Shown here: positions 25,064 to 32,830 of the stretch, piece after piece
How positions within the stretch are numbered: position 1 is the first letter of the stretch
Layout of the letters: every line of letters starts with the position of its first letter
NCBI RefSeq assembly: GCF_014855515.1
Contig: NZ_JACYFK010000003.1
Span: forward strand, 434,001 to 498,000
Direction of reading: 5' to 3'
From: Euzebyella marina
GTDB taxonomy: Bacteria > Bacteroidota > Bacteroidia > Flavobacteriales > Flavobacteriaceae
Length of the DNA: 64,000 nt
Translations under genes and position numbers: made by a program
The notes under the pieces: generated by a model
Database searches by the model: none
Told to the model about the DNA's origin: nothing
Seen by the model: only the letters and a program-made list of their open reading frames with translations

Positions 25064-25885
25064 TTAGCCTACGATATGATGGTCGATTATATCTTGATAG
25101 GTCACTTCTAGATTCTTGGGCAGCTTATTGTCTTTGGGCAGAACGGCCAAATAGCGTTCTTCATTAGAGGTGAAGACCCGTTTGTAGATAGGATTGAATT
25201 TACCGATTCGATCAACAACCTCTTTGATAAAATCTTCATGATGTACCAAATCTTTACTACCTAAATGAAAAATACCTGTTTTATTTCTATTGATGAGGTA
25301 ATGTATCTGTTGCGTTAACTTGTCATCATTGGTAACGTTCAAAACAAGATTTGGAAAAACTTCAATAGGCTCATTGTCCCAAATCAATTTTTTAATTTCT
25401 TTGATACGTGGTGACCCGTTACCAAAAACCATGGGCAGCCTTAAGATGCCCATTTTTTTCTGGGGAATTCTGAGAAGCATGTTTTCAATCTTGATTTTTA
25501 ACTTTCCGTAAATGCTTTCAGATAAGGTCTTGTCGTTTTCGTAAGAGGGATATTTTCTGTAAGCGTCAAATACGTTGGCAGACGAGAGAAAGTAAAGCGT
25601 ACATTCGTTTTGGTTCAAGTATTCGACTATATGCTGATGCGCCTGAATTTGAGAAGCGAAGTTTCCGCGAAGGGCAGATATAATTACGTGTGGTTTGATT
25701 TTTTCCAAAATGGTGAAAACGTCATCTTCTTCTAGATTATATCTTAAAAACTGCTGGTTGTTTTCGAATGACCGCCTAGCGGAATTGTAGGTGCCGTAGG
25801 TATCATAATAATTGCAAAGCTCTTTATAAATAGCATTGCCCAAAAAACCGCTTCCTCCCAGGATTAAAATTCTCTTACTTTCCAA
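25064..25885 (-). CDS. NAD(P)-dependent RmlD-like sugar reductase (SDR)
   Basis: A 273-residue extended short-chain dehydrogenase. The Rossmann motif GGSGFLG is at 10-16 and the catalytic Tyr-x3-Lys appears as YGKLK in SIYGKLKIKIE (about 125-129). The C-terminal half follows the dTDP-4-dehydrorhamnose reductase pattern (LRLPMVFGNG near 148-157, then IFHLGSKDLVHHEDF). Substrate is probably a nucleotide-linked deoxysugar, but no polysaccharide genes are nearby. Starts 2 nt after the glsA stop, so it is in an operon with glsA and gcvT. Confidence 0.8.
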   Translation of the reverse strand: MESKRILILGGSGFLGNAIYKELCNYYDTYGTYNSARRSFENNQQFLRYNLEEDDVFTILEKIKPHVIISALRGNFASQIQAHQHIVEYLNQNECTLYFLSSANVFDAYRKYPSYENDKTLSESIYGKLKIKIENMLLRIPQKKMGILRLPMVFGNGSPRIKEIKKLIWDNEPIEVFPNLVLNVTNDDKLTQQIHYLINRNKTGIFHLGSKDLVHHEDFIKEVVDRIGKFNPIYKRVFTSNEERYLAVLPKDNKLPKNLEVTYQDIIDHHIVG

Positions 25886-25887
25886 AA

Positions 25888-26802
25888 TTAAAAAATAGAT
25901 AATCCGGTTTCGGTAGTCAACATTTCCAAAGCTTCCATACCTAACTTTGAATTCCCTTTTTTATTCAGGCCCGGTGACCAAGTAGCTACCGTAAATTTGT
26001 TCGGTAATAACGCTACGATACCTCCACCGACTCCACTTTTTCCCGGTAATCCTACCTCGAAGGCAAATTCTCCCGCCTCATCATAAAAACCACAAGTTAG
26101 CATCAAGGCGTTGATTCTCTTTACTTGATTAACGCTTAAAAACTTTTGGTCTTGTATGCAATGGCCTCTATTACTGAACAAAAAGAAGGTTTCTGCCAAT
26201 TGCGCGCAATTCATTTCCAATGAGCACTGATGAAAATAGAAGTCAAGCACTTCATCAACGTTATTTTTGAGATTGCTATAAGATTTCAAAAGGTTGGCAG
26301 CGGCGAAATTTCGAAATCCGGTATTTTTTTCACTTTTGGCAACCGCTAGATTGTAGTCTATACTGGGATCATTGGCAATCCTCCTTATAAAATCGAGAAA
26401 TTCGACTTTGGCATTTTTTAATTCAGATACCAGAACATCGGCAACCACAATGGCACCTGCGTTGATTAATGGGTTACGAGGTATACCATTTTCTTGTTCT
26501 AAGAGGGATAGATGATTAAAAGGGTCTCCGGAAGGTTCAACATCGACCCTACTCCATAGTTTTTCGCCCACTAGGCTTAGCGCCCTGGTTAATGACAATA
26601 CTTTCGATATACTTTGTATGGAAAATTTCTCTTGCGAATGGCCCTCTGAATATTCATTTTTTGCAGAATCGACCAAATGAATGCCAAACTTATTAATGTC
26701 AATATCGCCCAACTCAGGTATATAGGTGGCTACTTTTCCCCGCTCTTGACGGTTGCCAATCTCTGAATAGACTTTATGTAATATACCTTGAAAATCGATC
26801 AT
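25888..26802 (-). CDS. glsA: Glutaminase
   Basis: Hydrolyses L-glutamine to glutamate and ammonia. The 304-residue protein belongs to the serine-dependent beta-lactamase-fold glutaminases; the catalytic pair S64-x2-K67 lies in FSIQSISKV. Other family segments are NPLINAGAI (about 111-119), and GLPGKSGVGGGIVA (about 250-263). Length fits the bacterial GlsA type. Its ATG overlaps the gcvT stop by one base (TAATG), so the two are translationally coupled. Confidence 0.93.
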   Translation of the reverse strand: MIDFQGILHKVYSEIGNRQERGKVATYIPELGDIDINKFGIHLVDSAKNEYSEGHSQEKFSIQSISKVLSLTRALSLVGEKLWSRVDVEPSGDPFNHLSLLEQENGIPRNPLINAGAIVVADVLVSELKNAKVEFLDFIRRIANDPSIDYNLAVAKSEKNTGFRNFAAANLLKSYSNLKNNVDEVLDFYFHQCSLEMNCAQLAETFFLFSNRGHCIQDQKFLSVNQVKRINALMLTCGFYDEAGEFAFEVGLPGKSGVGGGIVALLPNKFTVATWSPGLNKKGNSKLGMEALEMLTTETGLSIF

Positions 26803-27887
26803 TAAACTTTATAGAACGGAAGTTTTACAATGGTGGCCGGCACCGCTTTCTTTCTAATTTGAATATTGATTTTGGTACCCACTTGAGACCTGTCGGCCGG
26901 TACATAACCCATGCCAATACCTTTGTTCAAGCTGGGTGACATGGTGCCAGATGTGACGGTGCCAATGGCTTGGCCATCATTATCTACAATATCATAACCT
27001 TGCCTTGGTATACCTCGATCATCTAATTCAAAGGCAACCAATTTATTTTTTACACCATTTTCTTTCTCTTTGAGCAAATTTTCACTGTTGACAAACTCTT
27101 TGGTAAACTTGGTAATCCATCCCAGACCGGCTTCAAGCGGTGATGTGTCTTCATTTATGTCATTTCCGTAAAGGCAATAGCCCATTTCCAGTCGTAGGGT
27201 ATCTCTGGCCGCTAGGCCTATCGGTTTGATTCCGAAATCGGCACCAGCTTCAAAAACCTTATCCCAGATTTGTTGTACCTCGCTGTTCTTACAATAGATT
27301 TCAAATCCGCCGGAACCAGTATATCCAGTAGCTGAAATAATCACATACTCGATACCTGCAAAGTCGGCAACTTCAAAATTGTAAAATTTAATTTTAGAGA
27401 GGTCTACCGAGGTTAACGATTGCATGGCCTCGACCGCTTTCGGTCCTTGAATGGCCAAAAGGGAAAATCCGTCGGAGATGTTTCGCATTTCCGCACCTAC
27501 CTCGGTATTATATTTAGAAATATGGTTCCAGTCCTTTTCGATATTGGCCGCGTTTACCACCAAAAGATAGGTTTCGTCTTTTACTCGGTAAACAATCAAA
27601 TCATCAACGATACCTCCTTTTTCATTTGGCAAGTAACTATACTGTGCCTTTCCTACGGTTAATTTTGAAGCATCATTAGAGCTTACTTTTTGAATAAGTT
27701 CCAATGCTTTCGGTCCCTCGATTAAAAACTCCCCCATATGCGAAACGTCAAAAACGCCTACCCCGTTTCTTACGGTTTCATGCTCGATGTTCACGCCATC
27801 GTAAGAAACCGGCATTTGATACCCGGCATACGGAACCATTTTAGCTCCCAAATCAATGTGTGTTGAGGTAAGGGCTGTATTTTTCAT
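26802..27887 (-). CDS. gcvT: Aminomethyltransferase, glycine cleavage T protein
   Basis: Transfers the methylene group from the lipoyl-bound aminomethyl arm of H protein to tetrahydrofolate and releases ammonia. All 361 residues match Gcv[14 protein letters not shown] near the N-terminus, [11 protein letters not shown] (about 44-54), the folate-site segment, AGLGWITKF (about 250-258) and a C-terminal [12 protein letters not shown]. Head of a three-gene minus-strand operon with glsA and the SDR. No glycine riboswitch is visible upstream. The upstream region is shared with the divergent aminopeptidase gene. Confidence 0.95.
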   Translation of the reverse strand: MKNTALTSTHIDLGAKMVPYAGYQMPVSYDGVNIEHETVRNGVGVFDVSHMGEFLIEGPKALELIQKVSSNDASKLTVGKAQYSYLPNEKGGIVDDLIVYRVKDETYLLVVNAANIEKDWNHISKYNTEVGAEMRNISDGFSLLAIQGPKAVEAMQSLTSVDLSKIKFYNFEVADFAGIEYVIISATGYTGSGGFEIYCKNSEVQQIWDKVFEAGADFGIKPIGLAARDTLRLEMGYCLYGNDINEDTSPLEAGLGWITKFTKEFVNSENLLKEKENGVKNKLVAFELDDRGIPRQGYDIVDNDGQAIGTVTSGTMSPSLNKGIGMGYVPADRSQVGTKINIQIRKKAVPATIVKLPFYKV

Positions 27888-27889
27888 TG

Positions 27890-27920
27890 TAACTTTGCAT
27901 ATTAGAGTTGTGCAAATCTA
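27890..27920. promoter_or_regulatory. Divergent -7 elements between gcvT and the aminopeptidase
   Basis: TAACTTTG at 27890-27897 on the plus strand and TAGATTTG at 27920-27913 on the minus strand both match the Bacteroidota TAnnTTTG -7 consensus. Candidate TTG -33 triplets exist but at slightly long spacings. Sited 120 nt upstream of the aminopeptidase ATG and 25-30 nt upstream of gcvT. Confidence 0.4.
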
Positions 27921-28017
27921 TTGAATAAATTAGGTTTTGAATAAGCTCAATTTGTTATGTTTAGCATAATATTTGAAAAAGTTAAGAATACACGTACATC
28001 TGAAAATTATAACCGTT

Positions 28018-29634
28018 ATGAACTATAAAAAGATAATACTCTTAGTGCTCGTCGCCTTATCAATGCAATTGGCAAAGGCCCAAGATAGGCCGACCGATTT
28101 TTTGCCCGCTGATTTTCACGAGGGAAGAAGGCAAGCGGTAAGAGAAATGATGCCCCCAAATAGCGTGGCCGTTTTTTTTGCCAACCCTGTCAGAAATAGG
28201 GCCAACGATGTTGATTATGTCTATCATCAAGATCCCGATTTTTATTATTTGACGGGGTATCATGAACCTAATGCCGTTTTAATGATTTTCTCTGAGATGC
28301 AAAATGGGCAAGAGGGCACTTATAATGAAATTCTGTACGTGCAAGAAAGAGACCCCAGGGCCGAACAATGGAATGGAAAACGATTAGGAGTTGAAGGTGC
28401 AAAAGAACTTTTAGGTTTTAGTAAAGTATATAATGGTAGTGAGTTCGCAACTTCGAATATCGATTTAAAGAGTTTCGACAATGTACTTTTCTTTGATTTT
28501 GATAATGATGTGCGAGACTCTAGAGACGAAGCCGACTTATTCGATTTAATTACCAGTTTCAAGGCAAAGACCAACTACCCTTCTGATTATGATGCAGGAA
28601 AGCAACAGTTGTATCAGATGATCAAATCGACCGAAGTTGAAAACAGTGCTAATGTTGCCCAGATTCTAGGTAGGTATTTAAATCGAGATGAAAGCCTAAA
28701 AGAAGATGAGCTTTTGAACGGGTTTGTCAATGCTTCCAATGATGAAACTAGAACCGATATCAAAGAAAAAGTGTCATTAAAACTATCGGCTCATAATCTG
28801 AACTCGGCGCTATTGGGTGAAATTATGGCAACGCTTAGGGAAACCAAATCTGAAGAGGAAATGGTACTCTTAAAAAAAGCCATTGAAATTTCAGCGGTCG
28901 GCCAAGTAGAAGTGATGAAGGCCATGCACCCAAATATGTCGGAAACTGAAATTCAAGGGGTTCATGAATATGTCTATAAAAAATATGGTGCGGAGTATGA
29001 AGGGTATCCTTCTATAGTTGGAGGAGGAAATAATGGATGCATTTTACATTACATTGAAAACAATAAACCAAAAGTCGGCAATGATTTGGTATTGATGGAT
29101 TTGGGGGCGGAATATCACGGGTATACAGCTGATGTAACCCGCACCATACCCGCCAACGGAAAGTTTACCAAAGAGCAGAAGCAGATTTATGACATCGTTT
29201 ATAACGCTCAAGAAGCCGGTATTATGGCCAGTGTCGTTGGCGCTCCTTTTCAGGCTCCGGGTCAGGCGGCCAGTAAAGTGGTTACCGAGGGTTTGTTGAA
29301 GTTGGGAATTATTCAAAAGGAAGAAGAAGCCCGTATTTATTTCCCTCATGGTACTTCGCACTATTTGGGGCTTGATGTTCATGATAAAGGCACCTATAGG
29401 GCTTTTAAGCCGAATACAGTGATAACGGTTGAGCCGGGAATTTATATACCTGAAGGTAGCGATTGTGACAAAAAATGGTGGGGCATTGCCGTGCGAATTG
29501 AAGATGATATTTTGATTACGGAGGAAGGGCCGTATAATCTATCGGCTATGGCACCCCGAACTACAGAGGCCATCGAGACCATAATGGCACAACCAAGCCC
29601 TTTAGATAAATTTAATTTGCCCGAGTTGGATTAA
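28018..29634 (+). CDS. Secreted Xaa-Pro aminopeptidase (M24B)
   Basis: Removes N-terminal residues preceding proline. I take the ATG at 28018, not the upstream one at 27973, because it puts a clean signal peptide (about 1-22, ending AKAQ) at the start; the protein is then 538 residues and periplasmic or outer-membrane associated. An AMP_N domain (about 30-190) precedes the pita-bread catalytic domain. The five dinuclear-metal ligands are visible in order: two Asp in LMDLGAEYHGYTADVTRT, His in HGTSHYLGLDVHD, Glu in VEPGIYIPE and Glu in AVRIEDDILIT. Bacteroidota often encode an exported copy like this for peptide nutrition. Confidence 0.92.
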   Translation: MNYKKIILLVLVALSMQLAKAQDRPTDFLPADFHEGRRQAVREMMPPNSVAVFFANPVRNRANDVDYVYHQDPDFYYLTGYHEPNAVLMIFSEMQNGQEGTYNEILYVQERDPRAEQWNGKRLGVEGAKELLGFSKVYNGSEFATSNIDLKSFDNVLFFDFDNDVRDSRDEADLFDLITSFKAKTNYPSDYDAGKQQLYQMIKSTEVENSANVAQILGRYLNRDESLKEDELLNGFVNASNDETRTDIKEKVSLKLSAHNLNSALLGEIMATLRETKSEEEMVLLKKAIEISAVGQVEVMKAMHPNMSETEIQGVHEYVYKKYGAEYEGYPSIVGGGNNGCILHYIENNKPKVGNDLVLMDLGAEYHGYTADVTRTIPANGKFTKEQKQIYDIVYNAQEAGIMASVVGAPFQAPGQAASKVVTEGLLKLGIIQKEEEARIYFPHGTSHYLGLDVHDKGTYRAFKPNTVITVEPGIYIPEGSDCDKKWWGIAVRIEDDILITEEGPYNLSAMAPRTTEAIETIMAQPSPLDKFNLPELD

Positions 29635-29754
29635 TCTTAACTTGATACCAGGGATAAAAGAAGATTTATTGAGTTTAAATTGTATTATAAACAAAAGGAC
29701 TAAGATGATTCCGTGAAAATTGACTCATGGCAGAACTAATATTTATAGGGAACT

Positions 29755-30222
29755 ATGATAAGTACGGAAATTAAATCAAGCGCAAACCTCATTTTATTTT
29801 TAGTGCTGGCTGTGACGTTGACCACTTCAGGTTGGGGACAGGAAGCAATGGATTTGAAAGAGAAGTTAATCCAAGAATATTTAGGGGAGTGGGTCAATAC
29901 CGACCCTAATTCTAAAAATGTTACTCGACTGGTTATTGAAAATTCAGGTAAACTAACGGTTCGAGCATTTGGTAAATGTGCTCCAAAAGATTGTGAATTG
30001 GGTGAAGTAGTACTCTTTCTAATAAGCGACAGCGTTGACAATGAAGCGAATCTACTACCCTTTAATCACGCAATGGCCATTTGGCATTTAGATTATGCGG
30101 AGCATGTGATGAAGCTCAAGGTTCGGAATTCTCAGCTTCTTATTGAAAATACCGGTATTTTCAAGGATAACTCAGGTAGGAATAATTATAGTTTTTCGGC
30201 AATTTTTAAAAAAGTAAATTAA
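29755..30222 (+). CDS. Hypothetical secreted protein (155 aa)
   Basis: No recognised family. A signal peptide occupies about 1-29 (hydrophobic LILFLVLAVTLTT, cut near GWGQ). The mature part is a small beta-rich domain opening YLGEWVNTD, resembling the start of lipocalin-like or calycin barrels, and has two Cys (KCAPKDC, about 74-79). Possibly a periplasmic or outer-membrane small barrel. Stands alone between the aminopeptidase and the thr operon; 120 nt of noncoding sequence precede it. Confidence 0.65.
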   Translation: MISTEIKSSANLILFLVLAVTLTTSGWGQEAMDLKEKLIQEYLGEWVNTDPNSKNVTRLVIENSGKLTVRAFGKCAPKDCELGEVVLFLISDSVDNEANLLPFNHAMAIWHLDYAEHVMKLKVRNSQLLIENTGIFKDNSGRNNYSFSAIFKKVN

Positions 30223-30291
30223 AGATTTATAGAGTTCTTCTGGGTTTTGAAGTTGAAATTCTAAGGTAACATTGGTATTCCGCTATTTTTA

Positions 30292-30399
30292 TTAATCATC
30301 TCTAAATTCTTTTCGTTTCGATTTTTTGAAAAGCTTGTATAAAGAATAGACCAAAATTATCGCTAAAATCAATAATGTTATTTGCCAAATAGCAATCAT
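30292..30399 (-). CDS. Small single-pass membrane protein (35 aa)
   Basis: ATG at 30399 to TAA at 30292. One hydrophobic segment at about 4-20 (MIAIWQITLLILAIILVY) is followed by a basic, charged tail (KLFKKSKRKEFRDD), the standard inside-positive pattern of a small membrane protein. It is the only coding signal in the 380-nt interval 30223-30601; the rest of the interval holds the thrC terminator. Unknown function. Confidence 0.45.
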   Translation of the reverse strand: MIAIWQITLLILAIILVYSLYKLFKKSKRKEFRDD

Positions 30400-30572
30400 A
30401 CTAGTCTAATTTAATGACTACATTCTAAGTTATTTAGAAGAAGCTTAATAAGCATTAAGTTCAGATTAACTCTTCTTTATCAGAAAGTTTTCTTTTAACT
30501 AATAGGTTTTCAGTTGATATCGTATTTACCTATCAGGTAAAACGTACTGATTTAAGTTGCTTTAATAGAAAA

Positions 30573-30604
30573 TAAAAAAGACCCCGCAAGGGGTCTCTTT
30601 TTTA
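30573..30604 (-). terminator. Terminator of the thr operon
   Basis: GACCCC (30580-30585), GCAA loop, GGGGTC (30590-30595), with A-run on the left and T-run on the right. On the minus strand it overlaps the end of thrC and stops the thrABC transcript; it is also able to act on plus-strand transcripts. Confidence 0.88.
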
Positions 30605-31897
30605 TTGATTTAAAAGAAAGCCTTTTAACTCGTCGTAAGACTTTATTTTGATAGACTTTTTCTCCTTGTCCATTACCTTTTCGATTTGCTCGGGAATGGG
30701 CACTTTTTTATCTATGGTTTTCTCTACAACATCTAAAAACTTAACGGGATGGGCAGTTTCAAGGAAAATGCCATAAGTATCCTCATGATTTTCCTGGTAT
30801 TTTTTCAAGCCTAAATAGCCCACAGCCCCATGTGGGTCGGCAACGTAACCGCTTTTATCATAAATGGCTGACATCGCCGAACGGGTCTCGTCATCTGTAA
30901 AAGAACTGGAGGACAGATTGTCGGAGAGCTTTTCAAAATTATCATCAAAAAGGTGCCTTATGCGAATAAAATTGCTCGGATCTCCTACATCCATTGCATT
31001 AGAAATAGTAGCTTTAGAAGGTTTGGGCGTATACTCTTTGGTAACCATGAATTGTGGCACCGTATCGTTTACATTGGTAGCGGCAATAAAATGGTCGACC
31101 GGCATACCTAATTTTTGAGCGACCAGACCGGCGCAGATGTTTCCGAAATTACCAGAGGGTGTAGAAAAGACAATCGGTTTTCCCTGCTTTTTAGCTTGTT
31201 TATATGCAAAAAGAAAATAGAACATTTGGGGCAACCATCGAGCCACGTTTATCGAATTGGCCGAGGTCAATTTCATTTCACTTAAAATGGAATCATCTAA
31301 AAAAGCGGTTTTGACCATTTTTTGGCAATCGTCAAAAGTACCGTCAACCTCTAAGGCTGTAATGTTTTGACCTAACGTGGTCAATTGACGCTCTTGAATA
31401 TCGCTGACTTTTCCGCTAGGGTATAAAATGACCACTTTAACTCCATCTACCCCTAAAAAACCGTTCGCAACCGCACCACCGGTATCACCGGAAGTAGCGA
31501 CCAAAACCGTTACCTCATTCTTCTCGCCTTTCGAAAAGTACCCAAGACATTGGGCCATAAAGCGTGCGCCTACGTCTTTGAAAGCCATTGTCGGGCCATG
31601 AAATAGCTCAAGTGTGGCTACGTTCTCTTCAATCTCTACCACCGGAAAATCAAAATCTAGGGTGTTCTTTAAGATTTCGCGAAGCTCATCGTTCGGTATT
31701 TCCTCGCTCACGAACTGATGAATGGCGTTGAAGGCAATTTCCTCTTTTGAAAGCTCTTCAATCTGTTCGAAAAAAGAGTCGGGCAAAGGCGTGAAGCTTT
31801 CAGGAAAATAGAGTCCCTTATCGGGAGCTATCCCTCGAATCACCGCTTCTTTGAAAGATACCGCTGGTGCTTTTTTATTTAAGCTATAGAATTTCAT
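30602..31897 (-). CDS. thrC: Threonine synthase
   Basis: Last step of threonine synthesis: PLP-dependent conversion of O-phosphohomoserine to threonine. The 431-residue protein has the PLP lysine K107 in GPTMAFKDVGARF, the phosphate-binding ATSGDTGGAVANG (about 141-153) and TPSGNFGNICAG (about 240-251). Its ATG follows the thrB stop directly (adjacent bases), the end of the thrABC operon, and a strong terminator follows. Confidence 0.95.
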   Translation of the reverse strand: MKFYSLNKKAPAVSFKEAVIRGIAPDKGLYFPESFTPLPDSFFEQIEELSKEEIAFNAIHQFVSEEIPNDELREILKNTLDFDFPVVEIEENVATLELFHGPTMAFKDVGARFMAQCLGYFSKGEKNEVTVLVATSGDTGGAVANGFLGVDGVKVVILYPSGKVSDIQERQLTTLGQNITALEVDGTFDDCQKMVKTAFLDDSILSEMKLTSANSINVARWLPQMFYFLFAYKQAKKQGKPIVFSTPSGNFGNICAGLVAQKLGMPVDHFIAATNVNDTVPQFMVTKEYTPKPSKATISNAMDVGDPSNFIRIRHLFDDNFEKLSDNLSSSSFTDDETRSAMSAIYDKSGYVADPHGAVGYLGLKKYQENHEDTYGIFLETAHPVKFLDVVEKTIDKKVPIPEQIEKVMDKEKKSIKIKSYDELKGFLLNQ

Positions 31898-32827
31898 TTA
31901 CTGTAAAATCTTTATTCCTTGAGAATTTATTTTAGACACATGAACATCGTAGTCGATGCCGATTTTCTGATAGACCTGTTTCATGGCTTCCCCCACTTTT
32001 TGGGCAGTAGCCTCTCCTTTGCTAAAAGCAAAAATGCTTGGCCCTGAGCCTGAGATACCAGAACCTAGCGCCCCAGCTTCTTTTGATACCGATTTAATCT
32101 TATCAAAGCCCGGAATTAATATAGAGCGGATGGGCTCAACAATATGATCGACCAGAGAGCGGCCTATCAAATCGTAGTCTTCCGTATAAAGCCCTGCAAC
32201 TAAACCTCCTAGATTGCCCCATTGTTTGATCCCGTCTGCCAGGTTGATATGCGTTTTTAATATTTTACGTGAGTCGGAAGTTCGCACCTCTATCTGAGGA
32301 TGAATGACCGTGGCATAAAGTTCGCTGGGGCTATGAATGGGTATAACATCAAGTGGTTCATAGCTACGAACCAATGTAAAACCACCAAAGAGGGCAGGGG
32401 CTACATTATCGGCATGAGCTACGCCACTTGCCAATCGCTCACCTTCCATAGCGAACTTGACCAGTTCAAGTGTCGAAAAAGGCCTTCCGAGCAGGTCATT
32501 AATAGCCCACACTGCACCAGTAGAGCTAGCTGCACTACTACCAATGCCACTGCCGGCCTTAATTTTCTTGTATATTTCTATTTCAAAACCTTCATTGGAA
32601 CCACTCTCGGCCAAAAGGGCCAAACCGGCCACACCAGCGACATTTTGATTGGTTTCCATAGGAAGATCTTGACCGACAAGCTTGGTAATCTTAATTCCTT
32701 TCTCCGGAACCTTTCTAACGACCATTTCATCTCCGACCGAATCAAGGGCTGCCCCCAATACATCAAAACCACAGGAAACATTGGCAATGGTAGCAGGACA
32801 AAAAATTCGTAATTCGTTTTCTTTCAT
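31898..32827 (-). CDS. thrB: Homoserine kinase
   Basis: GHMP-family kinase phosphorylating homoserine. The 309-residue protein contains the ATP-binding loop GSGIGSSAASS at 92-102, the N-terminal PATIANVSCGFD (about 11-22) typical of ThrB, and the C-terminal GALGSGISGSGPSIFAF (about 250-266). Located between thrA (3-nt gap) and thrC (no gap), so tightly coupled in the operon and under control of the leader-peptide attenuator. Confidence 0.95.
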   Translation of the reverse strand: MKENELRIFCPATIANVSCGFDVLGAALDSVGDEMVVRKVPEKGIKITKLVGQDLPMETNQNVAGVAGLALLAESGSNEGFEIEIYKKIKAGSGIGSSAASSTGAVWAINDLLGRPFSTLELVKFAMEGERLASGVAHADNVAPALFGGFTLVRSYEPLDVIPIHSPSELYATVIHPQIEVRTSDSRKILKTHINLADGIKQWGNLGGLVAGLYTEDYDLIGRSLVDHIVEPIRSILIPGFDKIKSVSKEAGALGSGISGSGPSIFAFSKGEATAQKVGEAMKQVYQKIGIDYDVHVSKINSQGIKILQ

Positions 32828-32830
32828 GAT

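Noticed and set aside
27888-28017. Glycine riboswitch upstream of gcvT
   Set aside because: The interval is short, AT-rich and lacks the tandem-aptamer conserved cores.
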